From assembly GCA_030549815.1 (NCBI GenBank), contig JAUQQQ010000001.1:135846-199845 (forward strand): DNA of 64,000 nt. Direction: 5' to 3'. The notes beneath the pieces are model-generated. The model did not search any database, was not told the origin of the DNA, and saw only the letters and a program-made list of their open reading frames with translations. The position numbers and the translations under genes were made by a program. The DNA is from a bacterium. Lineage in GTDB: Bacteria; DRYD01. Below, in pieces: positions 1 to 11,611 of the stretch (the first letter of the stretch is position 1; every line of letters starts with the position of its first letter).

Positions 1-1419
1 TTGGAATAACTGCTGGTTTCGCATAGATATTTTTTATTTGAAAAACATATCCTGTGCTAGTTACCTGGGAAAAGTTTTTATACATATTGGAATAATCATC
101 ATATCTTGCCCCTAAAGCTAAAATTAAATCGTCCTTCAAATAATAATCCATATGAAAATACAAGGAAAAAAGGTTAAAGTATCTTTTCCCATTTACAAAT
201 TCAATTACAATATTCCTTTCTAAAGGGTTCAAATCTGAGTATAAAGATTCATAGGTATTAAATGAAAAACTCGATCTTTTCCATTCTAAACCCATCAACA
301 ATTCCCCTTTTTTAAATTTATAATAAAAATCATTTTCTACGGAAAAAATGTTATTTTTAAGCGAAGACACTGCCATACCCCAGTAACCAAGAATCATATT
401 TGAAAAATTCGGTTCATAAACAGCTTCCTGATGTACACCATAAGAATAATAAGATAACTTTGTTATTATTTTTGAATTAGATGAAAGGTTAAACTTTCTT
501 TCATAAAAAATAAACCTATTTCTATCATTCCCAAACGAATAAGGGCTATTTATAAGATAAAAATACCCGCGGGATGGAAAATGATACCTCGATTGATAAT
601 CTATATATCCAAATTTTTCCGCTTCATTATACAAGTAAAGAGCAAAATTAGAAGAGTAAGATCTATCAGAATAGTATAATCTATCATCTATTACAAAACC
701 AAAATTAGGCAATGTAAAATCATTTATGATTTTTTCTCAGGAAAGAAAATTTCTCTACCTTTGTAATTAACAAAATCCCACGACAAACTAAAATAATAAT
801 TACCAATTTTTTTATTAATCATGAATCCATTGTTGTTATTGATTTTATTATCATAGAAACTAAAATAACTATAGGTTTTGAAAACAGTATCCTTATAATA
901 ATCATCTTTATAGTACTTAAAGGATGGTATTAGATTTATTGTAGCAAGTAATGAATTGCTTCCAAAGTACACATTTGAATATCCATGGACTATCTCCAAA
1001 GCATGTACATAATTAGAAGGAATATTAATAGGATATCCAGAGAAATAATTGTTTATTTGGTATCCATCAAATAAGAATAAAGATCTGGAGTTTATTGAGC
1101 CCGGTATTTGTATACCTCTATTTCCCAGGGACCAGTAAGTACCGTTATCTATAACATACAAACCTGGAGAAAAGTTTAGCAACGTTTTTAAATCAGGGTA
1201 ATAAAAAAATCTTAGCTCCAAAGGCTGAACTAAAGATATAGTAGCAGCTGACTCTAATACACTCTTTGTGTATTTTGTAGAACTTTGAACAGTATTTATA
1301 AATTCTGTCTCCTCCATTATATATTCCTTATCATCTATCTCAGAAAAAGAGCTTTTTATACATATAAGAAAAAACGATAAAATAAAAATTAATGTTCTCA
1401 ACTTTATAACCAACTTCAA
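1..1419 (-). pseudogene. TonB-dependent receptor, frameshifted and running off the window start
   Basis: The first frame (724-1419) encodes a signal-peptide-like N-terminus and a plug domain with the LLNFSPGLYV, RGIQIPG and LFLFDGYQ style motifs of TonB receptors. It stops at 724-726. I translated the minus strand below 745 in another frame and it stays open to base 1, with beta-barrel-like alternation and motifs such as LGARYDDYS. The switch occurs at a run of six A (minus strand, near 732-737): one extra A would join the two frames. The gene is therefore either a recent frameshift mutant, a sequencing or assembly error in a homopolymer, or expressed through slippage. The listed start is a TTG at 1419; a second TTG at 1413 is better spaced from the GGGAGGG ribosome site. 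It lies 12 bases after the periplasmic-binding-like gene, so the two probably form one uptake or sensing unit. The transported substrate cannot be told. Confidence 0.8.
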
Positions 1420-1431
1420 TCCCTCCCAAAA

Positions 1432-2343
1432 TTATCTTTGATAATTCTTTTCAATGATAACAAACTTTTCTGGAAAAACATTTTCATACTTTATCTTCTT
1501 TAGTCCATAATTTTTAATAAAATCAATAACTTCAAAAGCTAAATTCCCATAATCAAGAGCATAAACTATATCAACTCCATAGTTTAACAGAATTTTCTGA
1601 GTTGAAATTAACAATTTGTCTTTTCTTTTACAATAATAAATTAGTTTCAAAAGATTGTCTTCGTCAAGTACAAATACATCAGGTAGTAAAAATATAACAT
1701 CAAATTTATCCAAAATTTCATCTATCTTATCCACATTGTAATTATTAACATTTATAGGATAAACGTTCAGTCCTTCTTTTTTACCAACATCCACCGCATA
1801 CTTAACACTATACCCTCCTAAGTTGTATATTATACCAACATTATTTTTATCAGGATATCTATTTTTTATGTCTCTAAACACTAATAGAAAATCTGGATAA
1901 GGGTAAAATACCACTACTCCTGAAGGTACACCGATAACCTCGGGAGATAAAACCAAACACCATATATTTAAAGCTTTCCTATTAAAATTTTCCTTTGATA
2001 GATTAGCACCTTCACTCGCTATAGAAATAACAACATCATATTTCATTAAATCATATTTTCTAATATCTTTAATACCAATAACATCACAATCATTTTTTCC
2101 GTAATAATTTACAAAATTGTCAACAAAAGATTTTACAACCTGATTTTCCTGCCCCATTAAAAGAGCGACCTTATATGTTTTTTGATCCCTAACTACAGAC
2201 TGTGAAATATATATTTCATTTTTTGAAAATTCAAAAAGACTGCTAATAAAAGAATAGTAATCATCTTCATAATCATCTTCAGCAAAAACAGTAAAAGATA
2301 AAAAAAAGAATAATGTTAATAAAAAAAATAAACTTCTATTCAT
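1432..2343 (-). CDS. Secreted periplasmic-binding-protein-like protein (ABC substrate-binding fold)
   Basis: A 303-residue protein with a clear N-terminal signal peptide (charged MNR, hydrophobic core, cleavage near AEDD). The rest looks like a two-lobed periplasmic binding fold of the ABC_sub_bind/TrpX type: a first lobe starting KVALLMGQEN, a hinge around PSGVVVFYPYP and a second lobe starting NNVGIIYNLGG. No ABC permease or ATPase gene is next to it; instead a TonB receptor follows 12 bases downstream. Similar pairs of a binding-protein-like gene with a TonB receptor are known in diderm bacteria. I infer a ligand-capture or accessory role, with the ligand unknown. The ribosome site AGGGGGC precedes the ATG. 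Assignment rests on fold-like pattern only. Confidence 0.6.
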   Translation of the reverse strand: MNRSLFFLLTLFFFLSFTVFAEDDYEDDYYSFISSLFEFSKNEIYISQSVVRDQKTYKVALLMGQENQVVKSFVDNFVNYYGKNDCDVIGIKDIRKYDLMKYDVVISIASEGANLSKENFNRKALNIWCLVLSPEVIGVPSGVVVFYPYPDFLLVFRDIKNRYPDKNNVGIIYNLGGYSVKYAVDVGKKEGLNVYPINVNNYNVDKIDEILDKFDVIFLLPDVFVLDEDNLLKLIYYCKRKDKLLISTQKILLNYGVDIVYALDYGNLAFEVIDFIKNYGLKKIKYENVFPEKFVIIEKNYQR

Positions 2344-2362
2344 TTTTAGCCCCCTGTTTCAT

Positions 2363-2683
2363 TTATATATTATCTTCCAGAAATTTAATTAATTCTTTTT
2401 TAGATATAAAGCCAACAATATTATTAACAACTTTTCCATTTTTGAAAAGTAGTAAGGTTGGTATTCCACTTATGTAATATCTTTGTGCTATTTCTATATT
2501 ATCGTCGGTATTAATTTTGACGAATTTCACTTTTCCTTGATATTCTTTAGCAACTTCTTCGAAGATTGGTTCAAGCATTTTACAGGGCATACACCATGGA
2601 GCCCAAAAATCGACCAATACAGGAACAGGACTATTTAAAACTTCATTTTCAAAAGTATTCTGTCCTACATGAATTACAGCCAT
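2363..2683 (-). CDS. trxA: Thioredoxin
   Basis: A 106-residue single thioredoxin domain of normal length. It has FWAPWCMPCK at about residues 26-35; the active site reads WCMPC where most thioredoxins have WCGPC. The cis-proline loop ISGIPTLLLF and the terminal helix are present. There is no signal peptide, so it acts in the cytoplasm as a protein disulfide reductant. It is the first gene of a minus-strand run leading into the binding-protein-like gene and the TonB receptor; the gap is about 19 bases. A ribosome site GGGGGA precedes the ATG. The Met in the active-site loop may shift the redox potential, but that is inference. Confidence 0.93.
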   Translation of the reverse strand: MAVIHVGQNTFENEVLNSPVPVLVDFWAPWCMPCKMLEPIFEEVAKEYQGKVKFVKINTDDNIEIAQRYYISGIPTLLLFKNGKVVNNIVGFISKKELIKFLEDNI

Positions 2684-2775
2684 AAACTTCCCCCTATTAC
2701 ATTAAATATTTCAATTATTTTTTTCTATAAAACCATTAACTACCCTTCTAATAGAAATGAACTTATTAAGGACCT

Positions 2776-3294
2776 CTATTTCTTTTTTTCAGCCATTTGC
2801 ATAATTTTATCTTTAACAATATTATATATACCTCCTCCTATTGTGGCTCCTAATATTCCGCCTATAGGACCCCCTAACATAGCTCCAGCAGTTGTCAATA
2901 ATGCAATATTAAAGAAATCTATAACACCATGTTTTACTCCATCCAATCCCTTAAGAACTCCACCCAAACAAGCTACTTTCATTCTATTTTCTTTGTCAAC
3001 GCCAACATCCTTAGCTGCAAGGTAACTATTTATAGCTCCACTAAAAGCACCATATCCCATAACTAAAAATGGATAATAAATGCCCGACGCCAAGGTAAGA
3101 GTTCCTTTTAACATACCCTTTGCAAAAGAATCAAGAGTGCTTCTTTCATATCTATCCGCCTCAATACTTACTTCTTTTTTACCTTTCGGCCCTTTAATAA
3201 GCATGCTTTTCTCTTTTATCTCAACAAAATCATTTAAACCTTTTTTCTCTACAGATAATATTTCAAATTTTTGATTGATTTTATTAACTTCCAT
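2776..3294 (-). CDS. Unknown protein with glycine-rich hydrophobic segments
   Basis: A 172-residue protein that I do not recognise. Residues 1-50 are charged and soluble-looking; two hydrophobic stretches follow, one near residues 60-90 and one near 125-160 that is rich in Gly with GxxxG-like spacing (AGAMLGGPIGGILGATIGGG). The end is Lys-rich. Glycine-zipper proteins of this kind often insert in or lie along membranes. It has a strong ribosome site (GGAGG) before the ATG and stands between the thioredoxin gene and the divergent lysS. I give it no function. Confidence 0.6.
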   Translation of the reverse strand: MEVNKINQKFEILSVEKKGLNDFVEIKEKSMLIKGPKGKKEVSIEADRYERSTLDSFAKGMLKGTLTLASGIYYPFLVMGYGAFSGAINSYLAAKDVGVDKENRMKVACLGGVLKGLDGVKHGVIDFFNIALLTTAGAMLGGPIGGILGATIGGGIYNIVKDKIMQMAEKKK

Positions 3295-3331
3295 CTAAAA
3301 GCACCTCCTTTTGTTTTAATCTCATCTTTGT

Positions 3332-3361
3332 TTGTAACCTTAAAAACAATAAAAATACAAT
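3332..3361 (+). promoter_or_regulatory. Possible sigma-70 promoter for lysS-cdsA
   Basis: TTGTAA at 3332-3337 and TACAAT at 3356-3361 are 18 bases apart, upstream of lysS in the divergent intergenic region. In such AT-rich DNA chance matches are frequent, so this is weak. Confidence 0.25.
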
Positions 3362-3496
3362 AATAATTTAAAAAAAAAATGTTAAATTCAGCAATTATTT
3401 AATTATTATTCACAAAACAATAAAAAGATTAAAAAATTTTGGAAAGGTAATTTTTGAAAATTATAAAAATAGAAAATGTAAAGGGAGGAAAAAAAT

Positions 3497-4948
3497 ATGG
3501 AAAACTATAGAGAAAAACATTTGGAAAGCTTAAAAAATCTTAATATTAATCCATTCGGATACCCTCTCAAAATTAGACCCAATACAAGCGTAGATCAACT
3601 AAAAAACAAATACAAAGATGTTTCGGAATTACCTTCCGATAACTACATCGTAGGAGGAAGAGTATTAAATACAAGACACCACGGTAAAAGCATATTCGCA
3701 GACCTCTTAGGGCAAGAAGAAAAAATCCAAATATACCTGAAAAAAGACGAACTAAACGAAAAATTTGACATATTTAAAGATCTAATAGATAACGGTGACT
3801 GGATTATAGTAGAAGGATATTTATTTAGAACCAAAACAAATGAATTAACAATTCATGTAAAAAATTATCATTTCCTATCAAAGTGCTTATTAGAGCTTCC
3901 TGAAAAATGGCACGGATTAAAAAATCCAGAAATAAGATATAGACAAAGATACTTAGACCTATTCATTAATCCTCAAGTAAAACATAATTTTTTAGTAAGA
4001 AACAAGATAATAAAATTCATGAGATCATTTTTAGATAATTTAGGGTTTATAGAAGTTGAAACCCCCATGTTAAACATAATACCCACGGGTGCATTGGCAA
4101 AACCATTTAAAACTTTTCATAACGCATTAGGAGTTGAAATGTTTCTACGAATAGCACCAGAATTATACCTAAAAAGATTGATCGTGGGAAACTTTGAAAA
4201 AGTATATGAATTAGGAAAAGTCTTTAGAAATGAAGGAATATCAACAAGACATAATCCAGAATTTACAATCTTAGAACTATACAAAGCTTTCGCAGATTTA
4301 TCTGATATGATAGATTTAACAGAAAAAATGATATCCGAAATGGTAAAATCTTTATTCAATACCACAGTAATAGAATATCAAGGAAAAACTTTAGATTTCA
4401 ATACCCCATTCAAAAGAATTTCTTTCCCAGAAGAACTATACAAAAAAGGAGTCGATATAGAAAAAATACGAAAAGATAAAGATTACTTGGAAAAAATTGC
4501 AAAAGAATTACATATAACAAATAAAGTTATTAGCCATGTTATAGATAAAGCTTTTGATGAATTAGTAAAACCAGAACTTATTAATCCTACTTTTGTTTTA
4601 GATTACCCTGTAGAGATTTCACCTTTAGCAATTTCTAAGTTCGACAACCCAATGTATGTTGAAAGGTTTGAATTATTCGTTGCCAATTTTGAAATTGCAA
4701 ACGCGTTTAGTGAATTAAATGATCCATTTGAACAAGAAAAAAGATTTTTACAACAAAGAGAATTGAAGGAAACAGGAGAAGAAGAAGCACACGAATATGA
4801 TGAAGATTACATAAACGCTTTAAAATACGGTTTACCTCCAACGGGAGGACTTGGCTTCGGAATTGACAGAATCGTTATGATCATGACAAACCAAAACTCA
4901 ATAAGAGAAGTTATCCTCTTTCCAGCAATGTTGCCAAAACATGAATAA
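3497..4948 (+). CDS. lysS: Lysyl-tRNA synthetase, class II
   Basis: A 483-residue class II LysRS that charges tRNA-Lys. The N-terminal OB-fold anticodon-binding domain covers about residues 40-140. Motif 2 is seen as FRNEGISTRHNPEFT and motif 3 as GGLGFGIDR near the C-terminus. The length is typical of the family. The ATG is preceded by GGGAGG with good spacing. It overlaps the cdsA start by one base, so the two genes are co-transcribed. It is divergent from the upstream minus-strand gene. Confidence 0.97.
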   Translation: MENYREKHLESLKNLNINPFGYPLKIRPNTSVDQLKNKYKDVSELPSDNYIVGGRVLNTRHHGKSIFADLLGQEEKIQIYLKKDELNEKFDIFKDLIDNGDWIIVEGYLFRTKTNELTIHVKNYHFLSKCLLELPEKWHGLKNPEIRYRQRYLDLFINPQVKHNFLVRNKIIKFMRSFLDNLGFIEVETPMLNIIPTGALAKPFKTFHNALGVEMFLRIAPELYLKRLIVGNFEKVYELGKVFRNEGISTRHNPEFTILELYKAFADLSDMIDLTEKMISEMVKSLFNTTVIEYQGKTLDFNTPFKRISFPEELYKKGVDIEKIRKDKDYLEKIAKELHITNKVISHVIDKAFDELVKPELINPTFVLDYPVEISPLAISKFDNPMYVERFELFVANFEIANAFSELNDPFEQEKRFLQQRELKETGEEEAHEYDEDYINALKYGLPPTGGLGFGIDRIVMIMTNQNSIREVILFPAMLPKHE

Positions 4949-5802
4949 TGATAAAAGACTTACCTAAATTTATCTTCAGAATAATAACCAGTTTATTATT
5001 AGGGAGCCTATTCATTTATTCAGTTATCGGAAACAAATATCTCTTTTATTTATTAGTTATAAGTTTCCAAGTAATTTCTGTGATTGAATTAAGGAGGATA
5101 TTTCCAAATATAATTGATTCAATCCTGTGGATTTCTTTAACTTTGTGGATAGATGGAATAGTTTTGATTTATCTTTATAAATATGAGTTAATATCCAATC
5201 TTTCGTACTTTAATTATTCAATAGCATTTCCATTTATTTTAAGCATCATCATTGTAATGCTCATTATGATAATAAAAAACATAATGAATAGTAAAGAATT
5301 TAATAACGAGATAGTTTTAGACAAGATAGTTAAAGAGTTTTTTTTATTCTTTTACTTTATAGGGGCACTAACTTTGTCTTTCATTTTGTTTGAAATTAAG
5401 AACGGTTTATTATTATTGCTGATAGTTGTTACAAATTATTCGCATGATATTTTTGCCTATTTTGTTGGTAAAACAGTAGGAAGAACTCCGTTTTTTAATA
5501 ACATAAGTCCCTCTAAAACTTTTGAAGGATATTTGGGGGGAGTTTTATTTAGTATTATAATTGGTGTAATTTTAGCTGATAAACTTGATTTATTTACACT
5601 GGGTCAATACAAGATATTAGCAATAATAATTACGATAGCTTTCCTGTGTGCATTTGGTGATCTTTTTGAATCTTTAATTAAAAGAGTTACAAATATAAAA
5701 GAGTCTGGAAAAATAATTTTAGGACACGGCGGTGTTTTAGATAGAATAGATAGCTTAGTTTTTTCTATCTTTTTATCAACCACTATTTATTTTTTAATCT
5801 AA
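4948..5802 (+). CDS. cdsA: Phosphatidate cytidylyltransferase
   Basis: A 284-residue membrane protein with about eight hydrophobic segments. The C-terminal half contains the CDP-diglyceride synthetase signature: SPSKTFEGYLGG, then a GDLFESLIKR block and GHGGVLDRIDS at the end. The enzyme makes CDP-diacylglycerol from phosphatidic acid and CTP in the cytoplasmic membrane, the precursor for phospholipids. A CDP-alcohol phosphatidyltransferase that could use this product is encoded at 41139-41924. The ATG overlaps the lysS stop codon. Confidence 0.95.
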   Translation: MIKDLPKFIFRIITSLLLGSLFIYSVIGNKYLFYLLVISFQVISVIELRRIFPNIIDSILWISLTLWIDGIVLIYLYKYELISNLSYFNYSIAFPFILSIIIVMLIMIIKNIMNSKEFNNEIVLDKIVKEFFLFFYFIGALTLSFILFEIKNGLLLLLIVVTNYSHDIFAYFVGKTVGRTPFFNNISPSKTFEGYLGGVLFSIIIGVILADKLDLFTLGQYKILAIIITIAFLCAFGDLFESLIKRVTNIKESGKIILGHGGVLDRIDSLVFSIFLSTTIYFLI

Positions 5803-5844
5803 TAAAATGAATTTTCATTAAAATTGATTGAATGGCTTTTTATT

Positions 5845-6030
5845 TCATAACAAGAAATGCTTGCTTTCATTGTATTTTTCACAAACCTTACTTTCAAACA
5901 TTTCCACCAGCAAGTTTGCCAAACTGTAATTAAACAAATTTAAACACTCATTTACAATTTCCCTAACTAAAACCTCATTTTCAATTCCAATTCCTCGCTT
6001 TTTGTCTATTATCCTTTTACGAAGCTTTTG
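5845..6030 (-). pseudogene. Possible gene remnant between cdsA and korA
   Basis: In the 376-base gap after cdsA the minus strand keeps one frame open for 61 codons from 6030 to a TGA at 5845-5847. It has protein-like composition (for example RGIGIENEVLVREIVNECL), but no ATG, GTG or TTG near its start and a stop directly upstream. It could be the 3' end of a decayed gene. I do not recognise the family. Chance open frames of this length are less likely but possible in AT-rich DNA. Confidence 0.3.
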
Positions 6031-6076
6031 TTATTTTGTACTCTTATTTTTTAAACTTCTAAAAAAGATAAAAGGG

Positions 6077-6105
6077 TTTTGAGATTCTATGTATAATAAT
6101 ATAAT
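6077..6105 (+). promoter_or_regulatory. Probable promoter of the kor-xfp-ackA gene run
   Basis: A TATAAT box at 6100-6105 lies about 75 bases before the korA start, with another TATAAT at 6092-6097 and a TTGAGA-like element at 6079-6084. The -35 spacing (15) is not ideal, so the -10 is the stronger part of the call. Confidence 0.4.
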
Positions 6106-6178
6106 AGATAAGATAAAAATTTCAACACGAATTAATTTTAGATGAACTTAATTCTAACAAAGGAAGGGGCAAGTTGTT

Positions 6179-8966
<2,788 letters not shown>

Positions 8967-8970
8967 ATTT

Positions 8971-10023
8971 ATGGAAATTAATTGCAAAGTATTGAACAAA
9001 ACAGAATACATAATATTAAGGTCTCTATCTGCTTCCTCTAAAACATACTGGGATCTGTTATTAGAATCTTTTGATACAGCAGCAAATACAATAGCTGCTA
9101 TAAAAAAGTTGCTACAGGAAAATGTTATCAATTACGACGGTAAATATTTTAATCTAACAGAAGAAGGTAAAAAAATACTAAAATCAGTCCTGAAAAAAGA
9201 ATATGTAGATGTTAGATGTAAAGAATGTGGAGGAAAAGGTATAAATTCAAATGCTTTTCAAGATTTAGCTAATCAATTTAAAGAAGTAATAAAAGACAGA
9301 CCCGCAGCTATACCTGAATTCGATCAAGGAGTAGTTAATCTTGAAACAGTAATTAACAGGATCGCTTTTATGTATAATAAAGGTGATTTGGAAAATAAAG
9401 ACATAGTCTTAATAGGAGATGACGATTTAACTTCTATAGCTTTATCTTTAAGCAACTTACCTAATAAAGTTGTAGTTCTTGAAGCAGACGAAAGATTAGT
9501 AAATTACATAAATCAAAAAGCAAGAGATCTAAATCTGAAAAACCTCGAAGCAATAGTTTATAATGTTGAATGGAAAGTTGAAAAAGATCTTCTTAATTCA
9601 TTTGATGTATTTTTAACAGACCCTGTCGAAACTGTCCAAGGAATAACACTATTCATTTCAAGGGGATGTTCAATGCTAAAAGAAAAAGGTGTCCTTTATT
9701 TCGGTCTAACACACATAGAAGCATCTTATAGCAAATGGTATAAAATACATAGAAACTTGTATGAAATGGGATTTGTTATTACGGATATACTCGATAAATT
9801 CCAATTATATGAACTAAACCCTGATGATATAGTTTCAAAAGGATATAGAGTATTTACAGAAGCAGGAGTTAAGTTATCTAAACCAGAAAAACCCTGGTAT
9901 AACTCGGCATTCCATAGGTTAGAATTAGTTGAAAAAGCAAAACCCTTGTTTGACCCAAATCAAACATATAAATTGGAAAGGGATTTATATTATGATGAAG
10001 AAGCATATGTTACTCTCTACTAA
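8971..10023 (+). CDS. bpsA: Branched-chain polyamine synthase (N4-bis(aminopropyl)spermidine synthase)
   Basis: A 350-residue protein with an N-terminal winged-helix-like segment (about 1-75), a small Cys pair (CKECGGKG) and a C-terminal methyltransferase-like aminopropyltransferase domain. The family signature GDDDLTS is seen near residue 149, and an acidic DPVET block follows later. Known members in Thermus and Thermococcus add two aminopropyl groups to spermidine to give branched polyamines that stabilise nucleic acids at high temperature. It is embedded four bases after korB and overlaps the upstream extension of the next frame. This is one of the better signs of a thermophilic host. Confidence 0.88.
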   Translation: MEINCKVLNKTEYIILRSLSASSKTYWDLLLESFDTAANTIAAIKKLLQENVINYDGKYFNLTEEGKKILKSVLKKEYVDVRCKECGGKGINSNAFQDLANQFKEVIKDRPAAIPEFDQGVVNLETVINRIAFMYNKGDLENKDIVLIGDDDLTSIALSLSNLPNKVVVLEADERLVNYINQKARDLNLKNLEAIVYNVEWKVEKDLLNSFDVFLTDPVETVQGITLFISRGCSMLKEKGVLYFGLTHIEASYSKWYKIHRNLYEMGFVITDILDKFQLYELNPDDIVSKGYRVFTEAGVKLSKPEKPWYNSAFHRLELVEKAKPLFDPNQTYKLERDLYYDEEAYVTLY

Positions 10024-10729
10024 CGTTATTTTATTAAAAAGAGAAAGTTTTAGCGGTATACTGAATATGAAAATAGATGAATATCTTTTTAACAATTTTG
10101 AAAGATTAGTTTCCGAAAATAGTGTAATAGTTAGATTTTATCAGTTCTCTAATCATACTGTGACACTCGGATATTCTCAGAAAAGCGTAAGCGAAGAAAT
10201 ATTGAAAATTTTTGATAAATGGTTTTTCATTAGAAGGATAACAGGAGGAAAAGCAGTTTTCCATTATCCTAAAAGAGACCTAACCCTTTGCCTAATTTCA
10301 TCATTAAAAAATTTCATTAATTTACCAAAAGAAAACAAATTATCGTTTATCCATTCGTTTATTAACAATCTGTTGTGGAGTTCTATAGAATTTGAAAATA
10401 TAAAGGATAAAAATATAAAAACAGAAAAATCTGAAAAAATAAATTATGTTGCTATAAAGAAATTCGATTGTTTTGAAAACCCTCAAAACTTTGAAAAAAC
10501 CTATAATGGTAAAAAAGTAATAGGTACAGCAATAAAAATATCGAATAACAAGTTTATTGTTCAAGCTAATATAAAACTACAAAATATTTTCGAAGAAATA
10601 GATAATAAACTAATAGATAAAATAGAAAGTAATTTTGTAAAAAAATTATGTAAGAATTACCGTAATGAAAACATTATAGATTTTATCAAAAATTCAAAAG
10701 GTTCAACTCATTTTTCTGTTTCCTACTAA
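9992..10729 (+). CDS. Lipoate-protein ligase / octanoyltransferase family protein
   Basis: A protein of 245 residues from the ATG at 9992, which I prefer because GGAAAGG stands about ten bases upstream; an in-frame ATG at 9929 would lie deep inside bpsA. The biotin/lipoate ligase motif RRITGGKAVFHYPKRDLT is seen, where many LplA and LipM proteins have GGGAV or GGRAV, and the lysine region NGKKVIGTAIK matches the substrate-binding lysine. It should attach lipoate or octanoate to lipoyl domains. No lipoyl-domain protein is encoded in the window, so its acceptor is unknown. LipM-like transfer cannot be excluded. Confidence 0.7.
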   Translation: MMKKHMLLSTNVILLKRESFSGILNMKIDEYLFNNFERLVSENSVIVRFYQFSNHTVTLGYSQKSVSEEILKIFDKWFFIRRITGGKAVFHYPKRDLTLCLISSLKNFINLPKENKLSFIHSFINNLLWSSIEFENIKDKNIKTEKSEKINYVAIKKFDCFENPQNFEKTYNGKKVIGTAIKISNNKFIVQANIKLQNIFEEIDNKLIDKIESNFVKKLCKNYRNENIIDFIKNSKGSTHFSVSY

Positions 10730-10756
10730 ACATATTTTTTCTTATGAAGGTAGTTT

Positions 10757-11611
10757 ATGGATATTGAGCAAGTAGCGGTCTTTTATAATTCGATAAACGT
10801 TGATATCATCACTGTAAAGAATTTTTATACCAAGCTGAAAAAAATTTGTAAATGCTTAAAACCTGTGGATATTACAAATAGAAGAGAAGTTTCTTTATTT
10901 TTAGAAGCAATGAAAAAAATGAAAAACATAAAAAATATTTTCTTGATTAATTTAGGGGGAGATGGTAGCCTTTTCTCTTCATTATCAATATTAGCAAAAA
11001 CATTAGAAACTCAAAAAATACACACCATTTCTTTCAATTTTGGTAATAAAGGTTTTTATTGTTTTTATCCCAAAAATTTATTGTTCGATTTTTTAGAAGA
11101 TAAAATCAATATAATGGATATAATAAAGAATGATTATGAAGAAGAAAATTTTGTTGAGGGGTATTTTTGGTTAGCCAATGAAGAACCTTTTATAGGTGAT
11201 GTTGTTATTAAGCCATACAACCAATACAAAACAATAAGGTTAAGTTATAGAATAGAGGATAAAGAAATAGAGGAAATTTGCGATGGGATAATTGTTTTTA
11301 CCACTTTTGGAGCAACAGGATATTTTCTTTCTTTGAATGGAGTATATATAGATAATGGTTTTAAGGATTTAATAGGTTTATCATTTATAGCTCCACACTC
11401 TTTAAAACATCGCCCGCACTTGTTAAAAAATAAAAAAATATCTATTACTAATAAAGACAAGAAAACTGCAATTGTAATAAACGATGGACAAGATAAGTTC
11501 CTATTAGAATCAAACAAAACAATAGAAATATCAAGATCCGATAAAGAATTCATCCTGATAGGACAAAAAAATACATTCAAAAGATGGGTAGAGATATTTT
11601 ATGACAAATAA
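10757..11611 (+). CDS. nadK: NAD kinase family protein
   Basis: A 284-residue protein with the NAD kinase glycine motif NLGGDGSLFSS near residue 60 and a second conserved block FTTFGATGYFLSLNG near 180. FNFGNKGFYCF stands where most NAD kinases have GNLGFL, so the nucleotide loop is divergent. It would phosphorylate NAD to NADP. It sits in the run between the lipoate ligase and the unknown gene at 11601, whose start overlaps its end by 11 bases. The divergence leaves some room for a related diacylglycerol-kinase-fold activity. Confidence 0.75.
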   Translation: MDIEQVAVFYNSINVDIITVKNFYTKLKKICKCLKPVDITNRREVSLFLEAMKKMKNIKNIFLINLGGDGSLFSSLSILAKTLETQKIHTISFNFGNKGFYCFYPKNLLFDFLEDKINIMDIIKNDYEEENFVEGYFWLANEEPFIGDVVIKPYNQYKTIRLSYRIEDKEIEEICDGIIVFTTFGATGYFLSLNGVYIDNGFKDLIGLSFIAPHSLKHRPHLLKNKKISITNKDKKTAIVINDGQDKFLLESNKTIEISRSDKEFILIGQKNTFKRWVEIFYDK

